Program-made: the position numbers and the translations under genes | Notes under the pieces: model-generated | Seen by the model: the letters and a program-made list of their open reading frames with translations, nothing else | Told to the model about the DNA's origin: nothing | Database searches by the model: none | In this document: positions 1-11,711 of the stretch, one piece after another | Layout: the number at the start of each line of letters is the position of its first letter | Position numbering within the stretch: position 1 is the stretch's first letter | Source of the DNA: Ochotona curzoniae | Lineage: Eukaryota; Chordata; Mammalia; Lagomorpha; Ochotonidae | Length of the DNA stretch: 64,000 nucleotides | Assembly (NCBI RefSeq): GCF_017591425.1 | Contig: NW_024466512.1 | Span: forward strand, 16,991,001-17,055,000 | Reading direction: 5' to 3'

Positions 1-215
1 AATAGTATGCTGGACTCTATGCCATTGTCTATGCCTGCAATAATGGACATATGACTGTGTAAGAACTATGCTATAGCAATGATATAGGGGAATTCAGTAA
101 GGGGGGAGGGAGTTGGGAAGGAGACAAGGGAAATTCCAGGGCCTATGGAACTGTATCATAAAATGATAATAGTAAAAAAATAAAATAAAAATAAATAAAT
201 AATCACAAAAAAGAA
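1..215 (+). mobile_element. LINE-1 3' end (lagomorph type), truncated by window edge
   Basis: A purine-rich tract (about 99-137) is followed by 'cctatggaactgtatcat' and an A-rich tail (170-215). The same order of purine tract, a variant of this motif and A-rich tail recurs on the + strand near 18.2 kb and 49.2 kb, which marks a dispersed family 3' terminus rather than unique sequence. A G/A-rich 3' UTR and poly(A)-like tail are typical of mammalian L1. The body lies off the left edge, so only the non-coding terminus is present. The family assignment to lagomorph L1 is inference. Confidence 0.65.
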
Positions 216-909
216 TCATCCGCCTGGACCATAAGCCTTATTTCAAACCATGATTCATGGGGTGGGTGTAAAGGAGGTCATCAAGACTGCAGGCAGCATC
301 TTAATAATGTAAGTCAGAGCCCAATAACAGATCTATATCAAACTGATGTGAGTATATGATGCAATTTTTAGATGATCTTTATTGAGATAATCCATTTTGG
401 TGAAAATAATGTCTGTACATATCCAAAACTTTATTACTGTAATTTCTGCACCACAATTAATATATATATGTATATATATATATATATTAAAACAATCTAC
501 TCAATCAAAACCCAATGCCTCAAAAGCAAGAGCTTTTTTGACAAACTAGCTGATACTTGTAATTAAATCTGTATCCAGGGGATCTGACTGTTTTCTTTGT
601 AACTGTCTCTGTTGCATCTTTCCTCTCCACTTGTGTTTTGTGATAGGTTGTGACTCCAGTTCCAAGGTGTGATGCCCATACACATCTGTAGATTAATAAC
701 AAGAGTTTGGTTCAGCAGATAGTATCTTTCCCAAGAAGTCTAAAAGGCTTGGAATTAGATCTCTCTCACATGCGGACGTTGTCTATCCCAGAGAAAAATC
801 CTATGTTAGCATGATGTGGTTCACCATGACCGGAGCCAATTGCAAAGACGGGGTGTATCATACTCTCAACAACATGGGCGAGGAATCTGATAGTTCATCA
901 AGTGAAAAC
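216..909. other. Unassigned; right part possibly L1 3' UTR on minus strand
   Basis: This stretch lies between two L1 pieces. It contains a (TA)n tract at 459-488. The portion adjoining 910 would be 3' UTR if the minus-strand L1 to its right continues leftward, but I recognise no consensus there. The small open frame at 520-702 on the minus strand resembles no known protein. Confidence 0.35.
459..488. repeat. (TA)n microsatellite, interrupted
   Basis: Alternating TA units with one TG interruption, about 30 bp. Confidence 0.9.
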
Positions 910-1372
910 ATGAATGGATTATAATTAAAGATCTTATATTTTGCATAAGACTTGCTTTATAGAGAGAACATATAGTATTTGTCCTATTACACTGAGCATA
1001 ATGACCTCAAATGTTGTAAATGGTAGAATTTCATTGTTTTTAATCACTGAATAATATTCCATGGAGTCAATTTACCACCGATTCTTTATCCACTCCTCTT
1101 TTGATGGATATCAGGGTTGTTTTCTTGTCTTTGCTGCTGTAGTTTTCACTGCTGTGAATATAGGATTACAGATCTCTTTCGCACATGCAGATCTCATTTC
1201 CTTTGGCTATATTCCCAGATGTGGGATAGCTAGGTCATATGGCAGATCAATTTTGTCTTAGCACTCTCCATACTGATTTTCATAGTGATTCTACTAGCCA
1301 ACACTCCCACCAATAGTGAAGAAGGGTACCTTTCTCCCCACATCAGCACCAGAAAATAATATAAAATAAAGC
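910..1372 (-). mobile_element. LINE-1 ORF2 C-terminal/3' region fragment
   Basis: Read on the minus strand this matches the well-known end of mammalian L1 ORF2. It has the reverse of 'cactcccaccaatagtg', then the region around 'gaatattattcag' (here 'aataatattccatgg' on +), then the 'attatgctcagtg' block. The order and spacing agree with the plus-strand copy at 25740-26375. Frameshifts and stops make it non-functional. Divergence suggests an older L1 insertion rather than a recent one. Confidence 0.85.
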
Positions 1373-1989
1373 AAAGAACAATGGTTTAGGGCAAGCTCAA
1401 GGAAACTCAACTACATACATCATGTCTCTGTGTTTTGCTTGATCCCTTTAATGCCTAAATTTTGTGAATTGATGTGCATATACCACCCAGTTCCCTGCTT
1501 TGTAGAATTCCCTCTCGCTAAGCACACATCTGTTATCAAACCCTAAATCATTTTTTTTTCCATTTGCTTCTATGTTCCCATTCTCTAGGCAGCTTCTCTA
1601 ACAACTGCCTGTGGCCCAGTGCTCCCTGAAGTTCTCCATGTCATTGCAGGGTCATCACTCAGTGAACATCATTTATTTCAGCATTACCCTTGACTTTGTG
1701 CTTATGCATAGGTGAACATTCAGGAAGCAAGGGAGGACTACTAAAGTAATCAGAACCTCATGGCTGCCTGTGGTCAAGGATCAGAGTTCTCCCCAACAGA
1801 AGCAAGCTGAGGCATAACTGCCAAGTCCATGATGTTAGGAACAGGACACGTCAGGTATGTGGTAGAGAGACCAAGAGGAAAGAGATATTGCTAGAAATAT
1901 CAAGAGCAACAACTTTTTTTTTTTTTTTTTGTAATGAGCGCACAAGAATGAGGCTCAAATGAACCAGCTCTTGAAGCTGCCATGTAATT
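1373..1989. other. No gene or repeat recognised
   Basis: Unique-looking AT-rich sequence. A poly-T run at 1913-1930 could be the remnant tail of a minus-strand retroelement, but nothing next to it is identifiable. Confidence 0.4.
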
Positions 1990-2316
1990 ATTGCATTTTT
2001 AAAGTACTTATTTATCATTGGAAAATCACATATACAGAGAGAAGGAGAGAAAAGGGGAAACATCTTCCATCTGCTAGTTCACTCCCCAAGTAGCCACATA
2101 GCCGGAGTTAAACCAATCCAAAGCCAGGAGCCAGGAGCTTCTTCCAAGTCTCCCAAGGCTTTGGGCTGTCTTCCACTGCTTTCCCAGGCCACAAACAGGA
2201 AGCTGAAGGTGGAGTAGGAGCAGCCTGTATATAAACCATGCCCATGTGGGATCCTGGCACATGTAAGGCAAGTATTTAACCACTAGACTATTCTGCTTGA
2301 CCCAATGATTGCATTT
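1990..2316 (-). mobile_element. CSINE (C-repeat SINE) with target-site duplication
   Basis: On the minus strand it shows the CSINE order: tRNA-like head (right end), 'cccatgtgggatcctggc', 'ggcctgggaaagcag', the repeated 'gagccaggagc' block, 'tcactccccaa' and the 'tatacagagagaaggaga' tail (these quotes as seen or implied on +). The 9-bp sequence 'attgcattt' flanks it at 1990-1998 and 2308-2316, the expected target-site duplication of L1-mediated insertion. A small open frame inside (2074-2325) is a by-product of the repeat. Confidence 0.92.
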
Positions 2317-4147
2317 AAATGACAATAAAAATTAGTCTCTTTTCCACTTTGCTATTGCCAGTTATAGAGCTGGGAATTTTTCAGGTATCCTGATGGCAAC
2401 ATTTAGTAAAATTTGCTTAGTTTTTAAGTATATAATTACATCTTAAAGTTACATTATTGTCCTTTCTAATGTCATATACAGTTTCATCTTATTGGTCTCC
2501 CTTTGTTTCCTTCAGGTTTTATGTTTTAAATGAACTATACATACTTGCATAATAATAAACTCTCTCTCTATGTGTGTATATATATATATACACACACACT
2601 ATATATATGCATACGTGTATATATACCCACATGTAATATATAATATATAATGATATATAATAATTCTGGGGATTATATATCCCTTGGGGTAAAAGAATCC
2701 TTGATAATGTCATCAAACCCAACTCCTCATGGATTGTGCTCAATACCTCTGTGGTCTATGGAAGAATGTCAGCAGGCAACATTGAAAAAGAAAGATTCGA
2801 ATTTTTAAGTTCATTAATACAGCAATACCTAAGACAACTACTGAAATAAATAAGGGAAAGACCTGCAAATGCCTTGGAAATAAGCAATAGCCAGAGACAA
2901 CAGCATGCCTAGAAAGCCATGCAAGAGCAAAACTGACACCCAAGCCTGAGTAGGGAAAGCGTAACCTCTAACACATCAACACCCACAGCTCATCGTCCTA
3001 GATTCCCAGGGCAAAAGTACAATTGGATCAGAACCCCAAAACTTATGCTTGAACACAGGCATTTGTTATTCCCCCCAAATCTGTTGAGCTGAGTAGTAAG
3101 GTTGTTCTATGCTAGGTTGGCAACTATCAGCTGGGCTCACTCGTGTTTGGAGTCTGCTGCCAACTGAATACAGGGCTGAGAAATCTTGGACAGCACCTAA
3201 TGAGATAACCTTGGCTCTTATCAGTATCATTTTTCATCCTTTAGAAAACTGGTTAATGCTTTTCCCAGTGATGAAAACAGACATTCAAGAAAAGGTTGAG
3301 AAGCACAGTCTCTAAAAATGATGTAGTGTCCTATCTGTCACATTCTAGGGGCAGCAAATCAACAAAAACAGATTATGTATAGAAAACTAAAATTTACTAC
3401 TTCCTGCAAGGACTTACCAGCCTCATTGCAAAGAGTAAAAAATCTAAGAGGAGAGAATATAACTATAAATATGTTTGCAAGTACATAATTATCCTCTGGC
3501 TAAAGTGGTTCACAGCATCATCATCACACACACATACCCCAAATGTAATCCTCCACATTCAAATTTGTCCTCAATCTAATCCACTCATGGTATCACATTC
3601 AAAATTCACTATCTTATCTATTCCACACGTCCAATTATTATCTGTTAATTTGCAGAACTCAATCAGAATGACGCTGGTTTGGCTCCCATCTCAGCCCCAT
3701 TGCATGCGTAATGATTAACAGCGAAAAGATACCTACAGTCAACACTGCTATTAAAAACAGGGAAGACATGGCCGTGATTCCAAATCTACACCAATTTCAA
3801 TAACACATTCAGCAAATGTTTGAAGACACATTTACTTTTAGGATTAGAAGTTCTGCTTAGGAAAGCCCCAAGGCCCTCTGAGCATGATTTCAAAGCCATT
3901 GTCATGCAGCTTTGGCTATGCCTCTCAGATTTATCTCCCATCTTTCTTCACTTGTGAAAGAAATTATTGGAAAGTACAATCTTTGCTCAACTTTTGGCTC
4001 ATGTCAATGTAAAATGAGTTCATGATAAAGAGTTTTTTTTATACATGTAAAATACTGCTTTTTAAAATTTGCTTTAAATTTGAAATTTTGTAGGTCAGAC
4101 ATAAATTTATTCAATTAAAACACAAGACTTTCTCACTACTTGGAAAA
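2317..4147. other. Mostly unassigned sequence with one complex microsatellite
   Basis: No gene is supported. A TA/TG-rich block occupies 2561-2672. Short open frames on either strand (for example 2740-2943 minus and 3109-3315 plus) have no recognisable family, splice context or start context. The stretch at 3225-3310 is vaguely MIR-like but too diverged to call. Confidence 0.4.
2561..2672. repeat. Compound TC/TG/TA/CA microsatellite
   Basis: A run of TC units, then TG, TA, CA and again TA-rich units in about 110 bp. Confidence 0.9.
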
Positions 4148-4246
4148 TATATTTTTTAAACATTTATTTTTTTATTGGAAAGTCAGATATACAGAGAGGA
4201 GGTGAGACAGAGAGGATGATCTTCCATCTGCTGATTCACTCCCCAA
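4148..4246 (-). mobile_element. CSINE 3' fragment
   Basis: Only the 3' third of a minus-strand CSINE is present: an A-rich tail (seen as a T-rich run), 'attggaaagtcagatatac', 'agagaggaggtgagacag', then 'tgattcactccccaa'. Identity to unrelated sequence begins abruptly after 4246, so the element is 5'-truncated. This is common for L1-mobilised copies. Confidence 0.85.
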
Positions 4247-5404
4247 ACTTTTATCAATACATCCAATGATACAGTGGTCTGCTGTGGGGAAAATTCCTTT
4301 CAAATTCATAAAACCTGTTTTCTCCAGGTAAAAGGATTTATTAGTCCTACAGAAAAAGAGAGTCAATAGATTTGTGTGTGTGTTTGTGTGTGTTTGTACA
4401 AAGATCTGTATTTTAATGTGCCATAATAGCATAATTCATCTGTAGGGTAGAGCATTGGGTTGGAGAGTTGGTAAAGCAAATTTTGCACTCAAGTCCAAGG
4501 ACTGTGTGCATACAACTACTCATGTTTGAGGAAGGAGTTTCAGTGTTGTCAGCCTTCAGCTGCTTGCTTCCAATAACATGAGCAGGGCCCATTCAATCAT
4601 TCTCACTCAAAGACCAGTGGCCCTCTTATTGTTCTTAATCAAAAACATTCTTCAGGAGATTTCAAAATAAGCTTGATGGATCTGGCAATCTTGGGCCATC
4701 CAAGATAGTGTGTAAAGAGTAGCAATCAGATGGAATTATGTATTAAATTTTTAGAGGACATAATAGCTGTACCCTTAAATTCCTCTCTGACCTCCATACT
4801 TGATTTCATTGAGTTTAGGCTATCCAAAACTCCTCTCTAATTTTGGCTGGCCAACTAACCCGTCTACTCATTAGGTCATTCTTTCATGAAAAAAAAAAGA
4901 TAAACGACAAGAGAGTCTCATGTGCTTGTTAGAAAATTAATCATCTATAATAATTGATGAAAGAGAAATCTATCATTCCACTACTCTATGAAAGTTAAAC
5001 ATTTCCCTGTTTGTAATAGTTTTCCCATATTTCCAATTTATGCTTAATACTTGACATATTTTAATTTTGTCATGGTAACACCTTGCATGTTGCTATTTAT
5101 TTTTCTACCCATTAAGTATTACTATGTAACAAAGTTAATCCCACATTTAGTGGGTTAGAATAAAAAATTACTAATTATGAATGTGTACATTGGGCTGTTT
5201 TACTGATTTAAATCAGGCTCAAGTAATGTCATCTAACCTACTATATTGTCTAATGTTGGTTTGTCTGTTGGCAGAAGTGCCAAAAGAAAAAAAAAATGCT
5301 GGATAGTAAGTAATGGCAAGGAATATTTTAATTGAAGGTCATTGTAAAAGACTAGGCAGAACTCATTGTGAACTTACCTGTGCTAATCAAATGGGAGGGT
5401 GGTT
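4247..5404. other. Unassigned; GT tract and an old repeat relic
   Basis: A (GT)n-rich tract lies at 4375-4398. The part at 5110-5235 ('tactatgtaacaaagttaat' followed by 'atttagtgggttagaa') resembles a widespread ancient mammalian repeat with a 'tgtaacaaattacccc...cttagtgg' core. Its family cannot be fixed by eye. No gene is seen. Confidence 0.35.
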
Positions 5405-5800
5405 TTAAGCCTTGTGGTGATGTATTCATTAACTTTCTACTGCCTTAACCAAAATATCCTGAAGACACTTCCTAGGAGTTAATTGTGGCTTATGGTTGCA
5501 GGCCTACAGTCCAAAGTCAGGCAGCCAAATAGATTTGAGCATCCAGTGATGCCAGAGAGTGATGGAAGGGGCATGACACAGGAAGCAGGCTTGTCATCGC
5601 CTTCTACATAGTCACTCCTAACTCCATCATTAAACAACCATAACTTTGTTCCTAGAAACTGAATACAATGTAAATAATTTTCAAGTTCTTACTCCCAGAC
5701 ACAGGGACTCATCTCAATTTATCCACCCACTGCTGCACAGACCAGTCGCCCAATACAAAGACCTTAGTGGGACACCCAAACTAGTATTCTATCATAGATG
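5405..5800 (-). mobile_element. Probable MaLR (MLT1/MST-like) LTR relic
   Basis: The plus strand follows the layout of a reversed MaLR LTR. There is a 'ttaactttctactgc...accaaaatatcc' edge, a 'ggcttatggttgcaggc' block, a 'gatggaaggggcatgac...ggaagcagg' block and, near the right edge, 'gtgggacacccaaac'. Similarity is weak, as expected of an old relic, and no internal coding region is seen. The call rests on block order from memory and could be wrong. Confidence 0.42.
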
Positions 5801-7231
5801 AGCTGGTGGAAAATATGTTACACATGGCTCATGTCTGTTTGCTACTTAATTTTATCGAAATAAAGGAAAATTCAACATTTCTGCAACAGGATAATAGTTG
5901 TGCAACTTGAAGCGAGGTGATGTAAAAGTTAATGACACTCCTTCTACAGAGCTGGAAAATTATCTCCGTGATGATTTCAATGGTGTATTTTCCTGGCCCT
6001 GAGTTGTACAATTGTCAAGGAGCTTCTTGGGAAAGTTTTCTGTCTTGGAAGGCAAGGAAAGAATGTATGAGTTTGCTGTAGAAAATACTCTAAGAAAGAA
6101 ATGCCTGGGAACATAATTCAGTTAGAAATCAGCCTACAACTGATGTCAGTGGAAGGAAACACTAACATTACGTGGTCTAGAATAACTAGATGGAATCTTG
6201 GAAGGAAAAGATTTTCTCCATCGTTTGCTGTTTCTCACCTGCTCAAAGGTAGTATCAGTCCTTTCTCATGGCAGATGCTAGGGTGAGAGAGCAAGAATAA
6301 AACGTAAATGACCTCTTGAAACCTCATCTCAGAACTGGCCCATCATATTGTACTGTATGTTCTACTGGCCAAATTATGCGCTGGTTTATTGTAGGACTGA
6401 AAGCAGAGATCCAAACTTCACATTTATAGTGTGGCAGGAAAGCTTGACTTGTTGCAACCCACTTCCTTTTTGTTGTAGATAGAAGGAGAGGAAGAAAACT
6501 GGAGCAATTTGACACTGGAAAGATCACAGCAATACTGCCTGGCACTAGTCAGTTCTTAACTGAGTTTAGATGTTGGAAAACTAATGTGTTCCCTATTTTC
6601 ACGACAGCTTGGGTAGCTGACTGTTTAACATTTACACCTTGCACAGAGCAGGCTGACTTGTCCCTACCCACGTCCTTTCCCTTCATTCCCTGTTTCTACC
6701 GCTTCCATTTTTGTTGTCACAGGTTCAACTACATTGCATACATAAATCTTGCAGCAGGCTGGGGAAAATGGGATGATGTGATCAGAAAGTAGCGGATTAT
6801 CATGATTGATAGTTCAGTCCGTTGCAGTTCGAGGGCTGTGAGTGAGGGTCTGCAGTTCGGCAATGGTCAAATCACAAAGATATCCTGTGTGCTTCAGGAT
6901 ATCATTGAGAAAGTCATGTAAGGACTTCTGCACTTGAGTCACACTATTGCTTTCTGATCATCAAGCATTGGCTGGTTAACATCAATACAGGTCACAGATA
7001 TCAACACTCCTGCCACAATAAATCCTGTAATGTGACACCCCAAGAAATTCAACAAAAGAAAGTAGGTAGTGAGCTTTCTAGGTCGACCTCTTCCCTCAGA
7101 GAAGAAGGCTTCCCTCTAGCCACACACTTTCATAACCTTTGTCTTGTGCCTTTTCACTTATATTCCAAATTTCACATCACCCCCTCTCCAACCCTGTTCA
7201 TGCAGCTGCATGGTTTTCGTTGTTGTTGTTT
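5801..7231. other. No gene or repeat recognised
   Basis: Unique-looking sequence. Short open frames at 5829-6011 (minus), 6101-6286 (plus), 6324-6545 (minus) and 6586-6792 (plus) overlap in competing frames. None resembles a known protein. Confidence 0.4.
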
Positions 7232-7287
7232 CGTGAGCTGGATAAGAAGTAGAGCTGCTGGACATGAGCCAGCACCCATATGAGATC
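7232..7287 (-). mobile_element. CSINE 5'-half fragment
   Basis: 'gagctggataagaagtagag' and 'catgagccagcacccatatg' match the head-proximal part of a minus-strand CSINE. It directly abuts a second minus-strand SINE piece. The two may be one rearranged copy or two insertions. Confidence 0.75.
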
Positions 7288-7484
7288 AAATTGATTTTAC
7301 TTTGAAAGGTAGATCAGCTTTATGGAGAGACAGAGAGAAAAATCTTCCATCCACAAGTCTACCCCCCAAGTCACCACTAAGGCTGGAGCTGAGCTGAGTC
7401 AGAGCCAGAAGCTTCTTCTTGGTGTCCCATATGCATGTCAGTTACCAAGGCTTTGGGCCATCCTCTACTGTTTTCCCAGGCCAG
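7288..7484 (-). mobile_element. CSINE, 5'-truncated
   Basis: A minus-strand CSINE from the 'gatttta...tttggaaagg'-like tail through 'agagacagagagaaa', 'caaggctttgggccatcc' and 'tttcccaggcca', where it stops. The tRNA-like head is missing. It forms a head-to-head inverted pair with the plus-strand copy to its right. Confidence 0.85.
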
Positions 7485-7496
7485 ACTCCTGCAATA

Positions 7497-7770
7497 TTAG
7501 ATGCTGGTTCTACTCCTGTTTGTACCTCTTCCAATCCAGCGCCCCAGTTATGGTCTGAGAAAGCAACAGGAGATGGCAAAGGTCCTTAGGCCCTTGCACT
7601 CATGTGGGAGACCTGGAAGAAGATGCTGGGTCTCCACACCGGATCAGCCCTGCTCTGGCCTTTGCAGCCATTTGGGGAGTGAAGCAGGGGATGGAGAATT
7701 TCACTATCCGCATCTCCTTCTCTCTGTGTAACTCTGACTTTCAAATAAAAATAACTAGATCTTTAAGAAA
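7497..7770 (+). mobile_element. CSINE, 5'-truncated
   Basis: Plus strand: 'tggttctactcctg', 'aagcaacaggagatggc', 'catgtgggagacctggaag', 'catttggggagtgaagcag', the CT-rich run and 'ctttcaaataaaaataac'. The head is missing. It lies only about 13 bp from the minus copy at 7288-7484. Open frames crossing 7322-7731 are products of the two SINEs. Confidence 0.87.
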
Positions 7771-9504
7771 GAAAAACTGAAGAAAGGTAGATACCTATAG
7801 GGATTTTTCAGTTTGGTTTCATTCACAACATGATCTCTAGATGCACGCACGCTGGTATGCTAAGTGAATAAAGATGTTGGATTTGGTTTTTTCTAGTTTT
7901 AATATTGATTCTTTCTGAAATTTATTATGTTTGTGCAATTTGCCATGAACCAGTTCTGATGGATGCTATAATTTATAACATGACCAAGGTCTTTGTGAAG
8001 TGTTGCTTTTGTAATTGCAATATCTGAAGTCATCATTGTCATTATTGCATTCCTTGCTGATTTCTTATGTTTCATCATGCATGCATTTAGCCCTATCCTC
8101 AAAAAAAAAAACCGGTAAGAAAGATATTATTCTAATATTGTGATTGAAATTAAAAGCAACAACCAGAATTAGGATAGAGCTTTACAGGATTCCAGAACCC
8201 CAAAAAAGTACTCAAACCCAAAACACACTATCAGACCCGAGGCTCAGCCTCAGTTTCCTTCAGTCTAGTTGCTCAGTCAGAAAGAGTAAAAAGAATTGTC
8301 GGAGCACTGACAGAATCCTACAGGAGCTAGAAACGGGGAAGTGACTGGTTTCCCCTTTTTTGAAAATACGAATTTGTCAGCTTACTTTACAAAAGATGGA
8401 GATATTCACTTCCTTCTAGTCACCACTAGAAAATGAGAAAAGCAAATTGGTCCATAGACAGCGGTGTAGAAATCTTGCACTTTCCTCTAGAGAGAGAAGC
8501 CAGAAGGAAGATTTCTAGAACTTATCTGCCCCAAAGGGTTATTAATTTTTAAATGCATTAGACAAAATACTTGGCATTTTTAAATGAAAGGCAAAACAGA
8601 AGAGCGCTGGTGTGTATTATGTGACATTCATTTTGTCTTATTTAGAAACAAGAAAGGATGTTACAGGCTTAATAGATGGATTTTTTTTCCCAATGAATGT
8701 TTAATTCACATTCACAGATTCTTACTTTTTTGTAGGAATAGTTTCACATATTGCTTCTTTTGAGAGAGTAACTATTTGCCCCCGCCCCCATCCCCTCATC
8801 TCTTTCCCTTCTCAAGTCAGTCAGTATGCCCAGTTACTTTTTTTGCCCGTGCAGTTAGTAGTTTTCTGTCATAAAACACCTTGTATCTCTGAGCTGGGCA
8901 AATTGTGGTGATGTTGAAAGTTACCTCCTGAAAGGGCCTGTGTTGGAGAGAATGTTGTGGTATGTAAGGCCAGGCTGCCTCTTGTTATATCAGAAGTCCA
9001 TATTCAAGTGCCAATTGAAATCCCATCTACTTTGCTCCAAATCCAATTTCTTACTAATACTTCTGGGAAAGTTTAGCATGATGTCCCAATAAATCAGGCT
9101 CCTGACATCCACATGTAGGATCTTGATGAAGTTTCTGGCTCCTCGTTTTGGCCTGGTCTGCAGCCCTGACGGTACATCCACCAGGGGAGTGAAGCCCTGA
9201 TGGAAAACTCACTTTAAAATACATCTTTTAAATGTGGTTGGGGATCGGGGAGTGGTGGAAAAAGGATTGAATTATGGTTCTGTATGTCTGAGCAACATTC
9301 CTCACCGTACACCAAAGCAAATAGAATAATCTCTATTGGTTAACTCTTGTTTGCCATGGTCATAGCTCCCTAGTTACAGTGAAAGTGATGAGTAGGAGGG
9401 AACTAAGTTTGGGCTTATGAATAGATTGATACTTCATTATTCTGGACAGATCGACAGATAATAGCTTACGTGCTTATGCCTCTCCCACCGATGTGAAAAC
9501 CTCG
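7771..9504. other. No gene or repeat recognised
   Basis: Unique-looking, with short poly-A and poly-T runs. Small frames at 7899-8102 (minus), 8144-8344 (plus) and 8990-9181 (minus) have no recognisable product. Confidence 0.4.
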
Positions 9505-9633
9505 TTGGATTTTCTGGTTTCAGGTTTGCCCAGTTCCTGCTACTGTAATCATTTGAGGGGCCCATCAGCAGATGGAAGAGCTCTCTCTTGCTCTTTCCTT
9601 ACCACACTTGCTCTGCCTTTGACATAAAAATAT
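9505..9633 (+). mobile_element. Old CSINE 3' fragment
   Basis: 'tttcaggtttgcccagttcc', 'atcatttgaggggcccatca', 'gcagatggaagagctctc' and 'tctgcctttgacataaa' follow the 3' half of a CSINE on the plus strand. It is more diverged than the copies near 29 or 61 kb. Confidence 0.72.
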
Positions 9634-10180
9634 TACACACACAAATTGAAATAGAATCTACTTATGCCTTTGTAAAACTGATTCACCATGTTAGAGAAAG
9701 CAAAGCTAGGTAGGACACACACAGGAAGGGAGATGGTATTTCTTGTGCCAAACACTGGCTGTGTGTTTTGGGGTGGGGGTTGATTCTTACCTCCAGACCA
9801 CGTAAGAGTTAGCAGCCCCTAATGCAGAGCTGCACACATTGCTTCGTGCTTCTTTTCTATTAACAGCAGTTCCAGCTTTCACTAAAATTGGTTGTCTAAA
9901 GCTGGAGATGGCAAAAGCAAAAGCTTGAATATTCAGTATTCAGAAATATCACTAAGATGATCATTTAAATTTTTTAAATGAGCCAGTCTAATAGTCAAAT
10001 AATGGATACCTCTCAGATTCACCTGAACTAACCTACTTATATAAACATACAGTCAAAACGCCAGAAGCATCCAGATCTGGAAATTCAAGCATCAAGAACC
10101 TAAGATGGATATTTTTCTCTTTCTTTCCAGTGCCTCTAGAATCATTTTGTTATAAAAATTTTATCAGCACACATAGGCGT

Positions 10181-10220
<40 letters not shown>

Positions 10221-11400
10221 TTTTCCTAATCTACGATCATAGACATACTGCAATTATATGCTTAATAAAATACACTTACCACATGCAATTCAAATATCAA
10301 ACAGAACAAAGTTCAACCGGATAGAATCAGGAATACAACATATGGTTAGGTTGTTTTTACTGCCTTCTGATAGAACAAGATAGAGACTTTTCTACTTCCC
10401 ATATTTCAGCCTCCAATCAGAGAACATTTTACTTTGAGCTTGGAGTTTTCTTAGAGAGTCCGAATAATCAAACTTTGCTTCACATTCAATTTAAATCAAG
10501 GACTGTAGCCAGAGGCAATGCACCAAATCCCACTCACTTAAAAGTAAATCTTGCATTAATCCAGTAATTATTTGCATGGAGAGTGAATCAACATTCCCAT
10601 AAGAATAAACTTCATAGCAGTCCCTCAGTCATTAAAGAAAATTGACCGCTGAGATTCTCCAGGTTTACCTCCTCCACAATCTCAGTGATAGATAAATTTT
10701 ATTGTCATTTTTATGGAAATATCTACATGAATCTGAAAATTATTTTAGCTTTTTACAATGACAAGTTTCCAAAAGGAGCCGGTGTTAAGGTCTTGCAAAT
10801 CACAACAGGCTAATGAAAAATGAGCATCTCTGACAGGCAATGAGCTTAACACAACTTAAAGGGAATATTACCAACTTTATCTTATAACCCCTTGTTTTTT
10901 TTTCTGACCACCTTATTTTTCCTCTAGTTTGCTTCCTGTCAACACGATGACAACACAATGTATATGAACAGGTTGGGGTCAGGTTTAATTATTAAAAATA
11001 GGTGTCCAGAATATGTGTTATCAAAGAGCCTAAGGGGTAGCATGCTTGGTTGATAAAGGCCACACTGATAGATATTTACTTTAAACCTCAAAGTGAAAAA
11101 GATAAACATGTGTGCCACTCATTATCTGCCTACATCTAACAAGTGGATCCCAGTACCTGAGCTGGTGCTCATACTCACATTTTGACACAATGAAAGCATT
11201 TGAATAAGCCCAACACTCAACATATGTGATGATGGTCAACGTGTATAAGCATGCTTGCTGTGCCAACAACCATCTGTCTCTCCTCAGTAACTATCCAGTT
11301 AAGTACTATAGTCCATGGTTTAAGATCAAGACCTGAAAAGCAGCATCCACAGTCACATAGCAAAGAAGTGGGAGGGCTATGAATCTAGGCCAGGTGTTTA
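9634..11400. other. Unassigned, with a CA microsatellite
   Basis: No gene is supported. (CA)n lies at 10182-10218. The open frame at 10130-10324 exists because it crosses that microsatellite (a His-Thr run). Confidence 0.4.
10182..10218. repeat. (CA)n microsatellite
   Basis: About 18 uninterrupted CA units. Confidence 0.97.
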
Positions 11401-11711
11401 GTTTTATTATTGCTGTAATTTTTATATGTGAAAGCACAGTTAGAAGAAGGTGCAACAGAAGGGATCTTCCATGTGCTAGTTCATACCCCAAAAGAATGTA
11501 ATGACCAGAGCTGGGCCAGGGTTAAGCCACATTCTTGGAATTCCAACCTGATCTCCCACATGTGTTGCAAAGAACCCAAGCCTTTGAACCACCTTCTCCT
11601 ATGTTCTCCAGGACATGACCAGGGAGCTGGATCTGAAGCATAGCAGTGCCCACAGGCACTACCATGGGATGCTGGCATCACAGGTGGTCACATCACAACA
11701 CCAGCCCCTGA
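11401..11711 (-). mobile_element. Old CSINE, near full length
   Basis: Minus strand, with recognisable blocks in order: 'gggatcttccatgtgctag', 'gaccagagctgggccagg', 'tgatctcccacatgtgttgc', 'accagggagctggatctgaa' and 'catgggatgctggcatcaca'. Many substitutions mark an older subfamily. Open frames on both strands here are repeat-derived. Confidence 0.8.

Noticed and set aside
7322..7731. Two overlapping plus-strand frames
   Set aside because: They cross the inverted SINE pair and have no sequence of their own.
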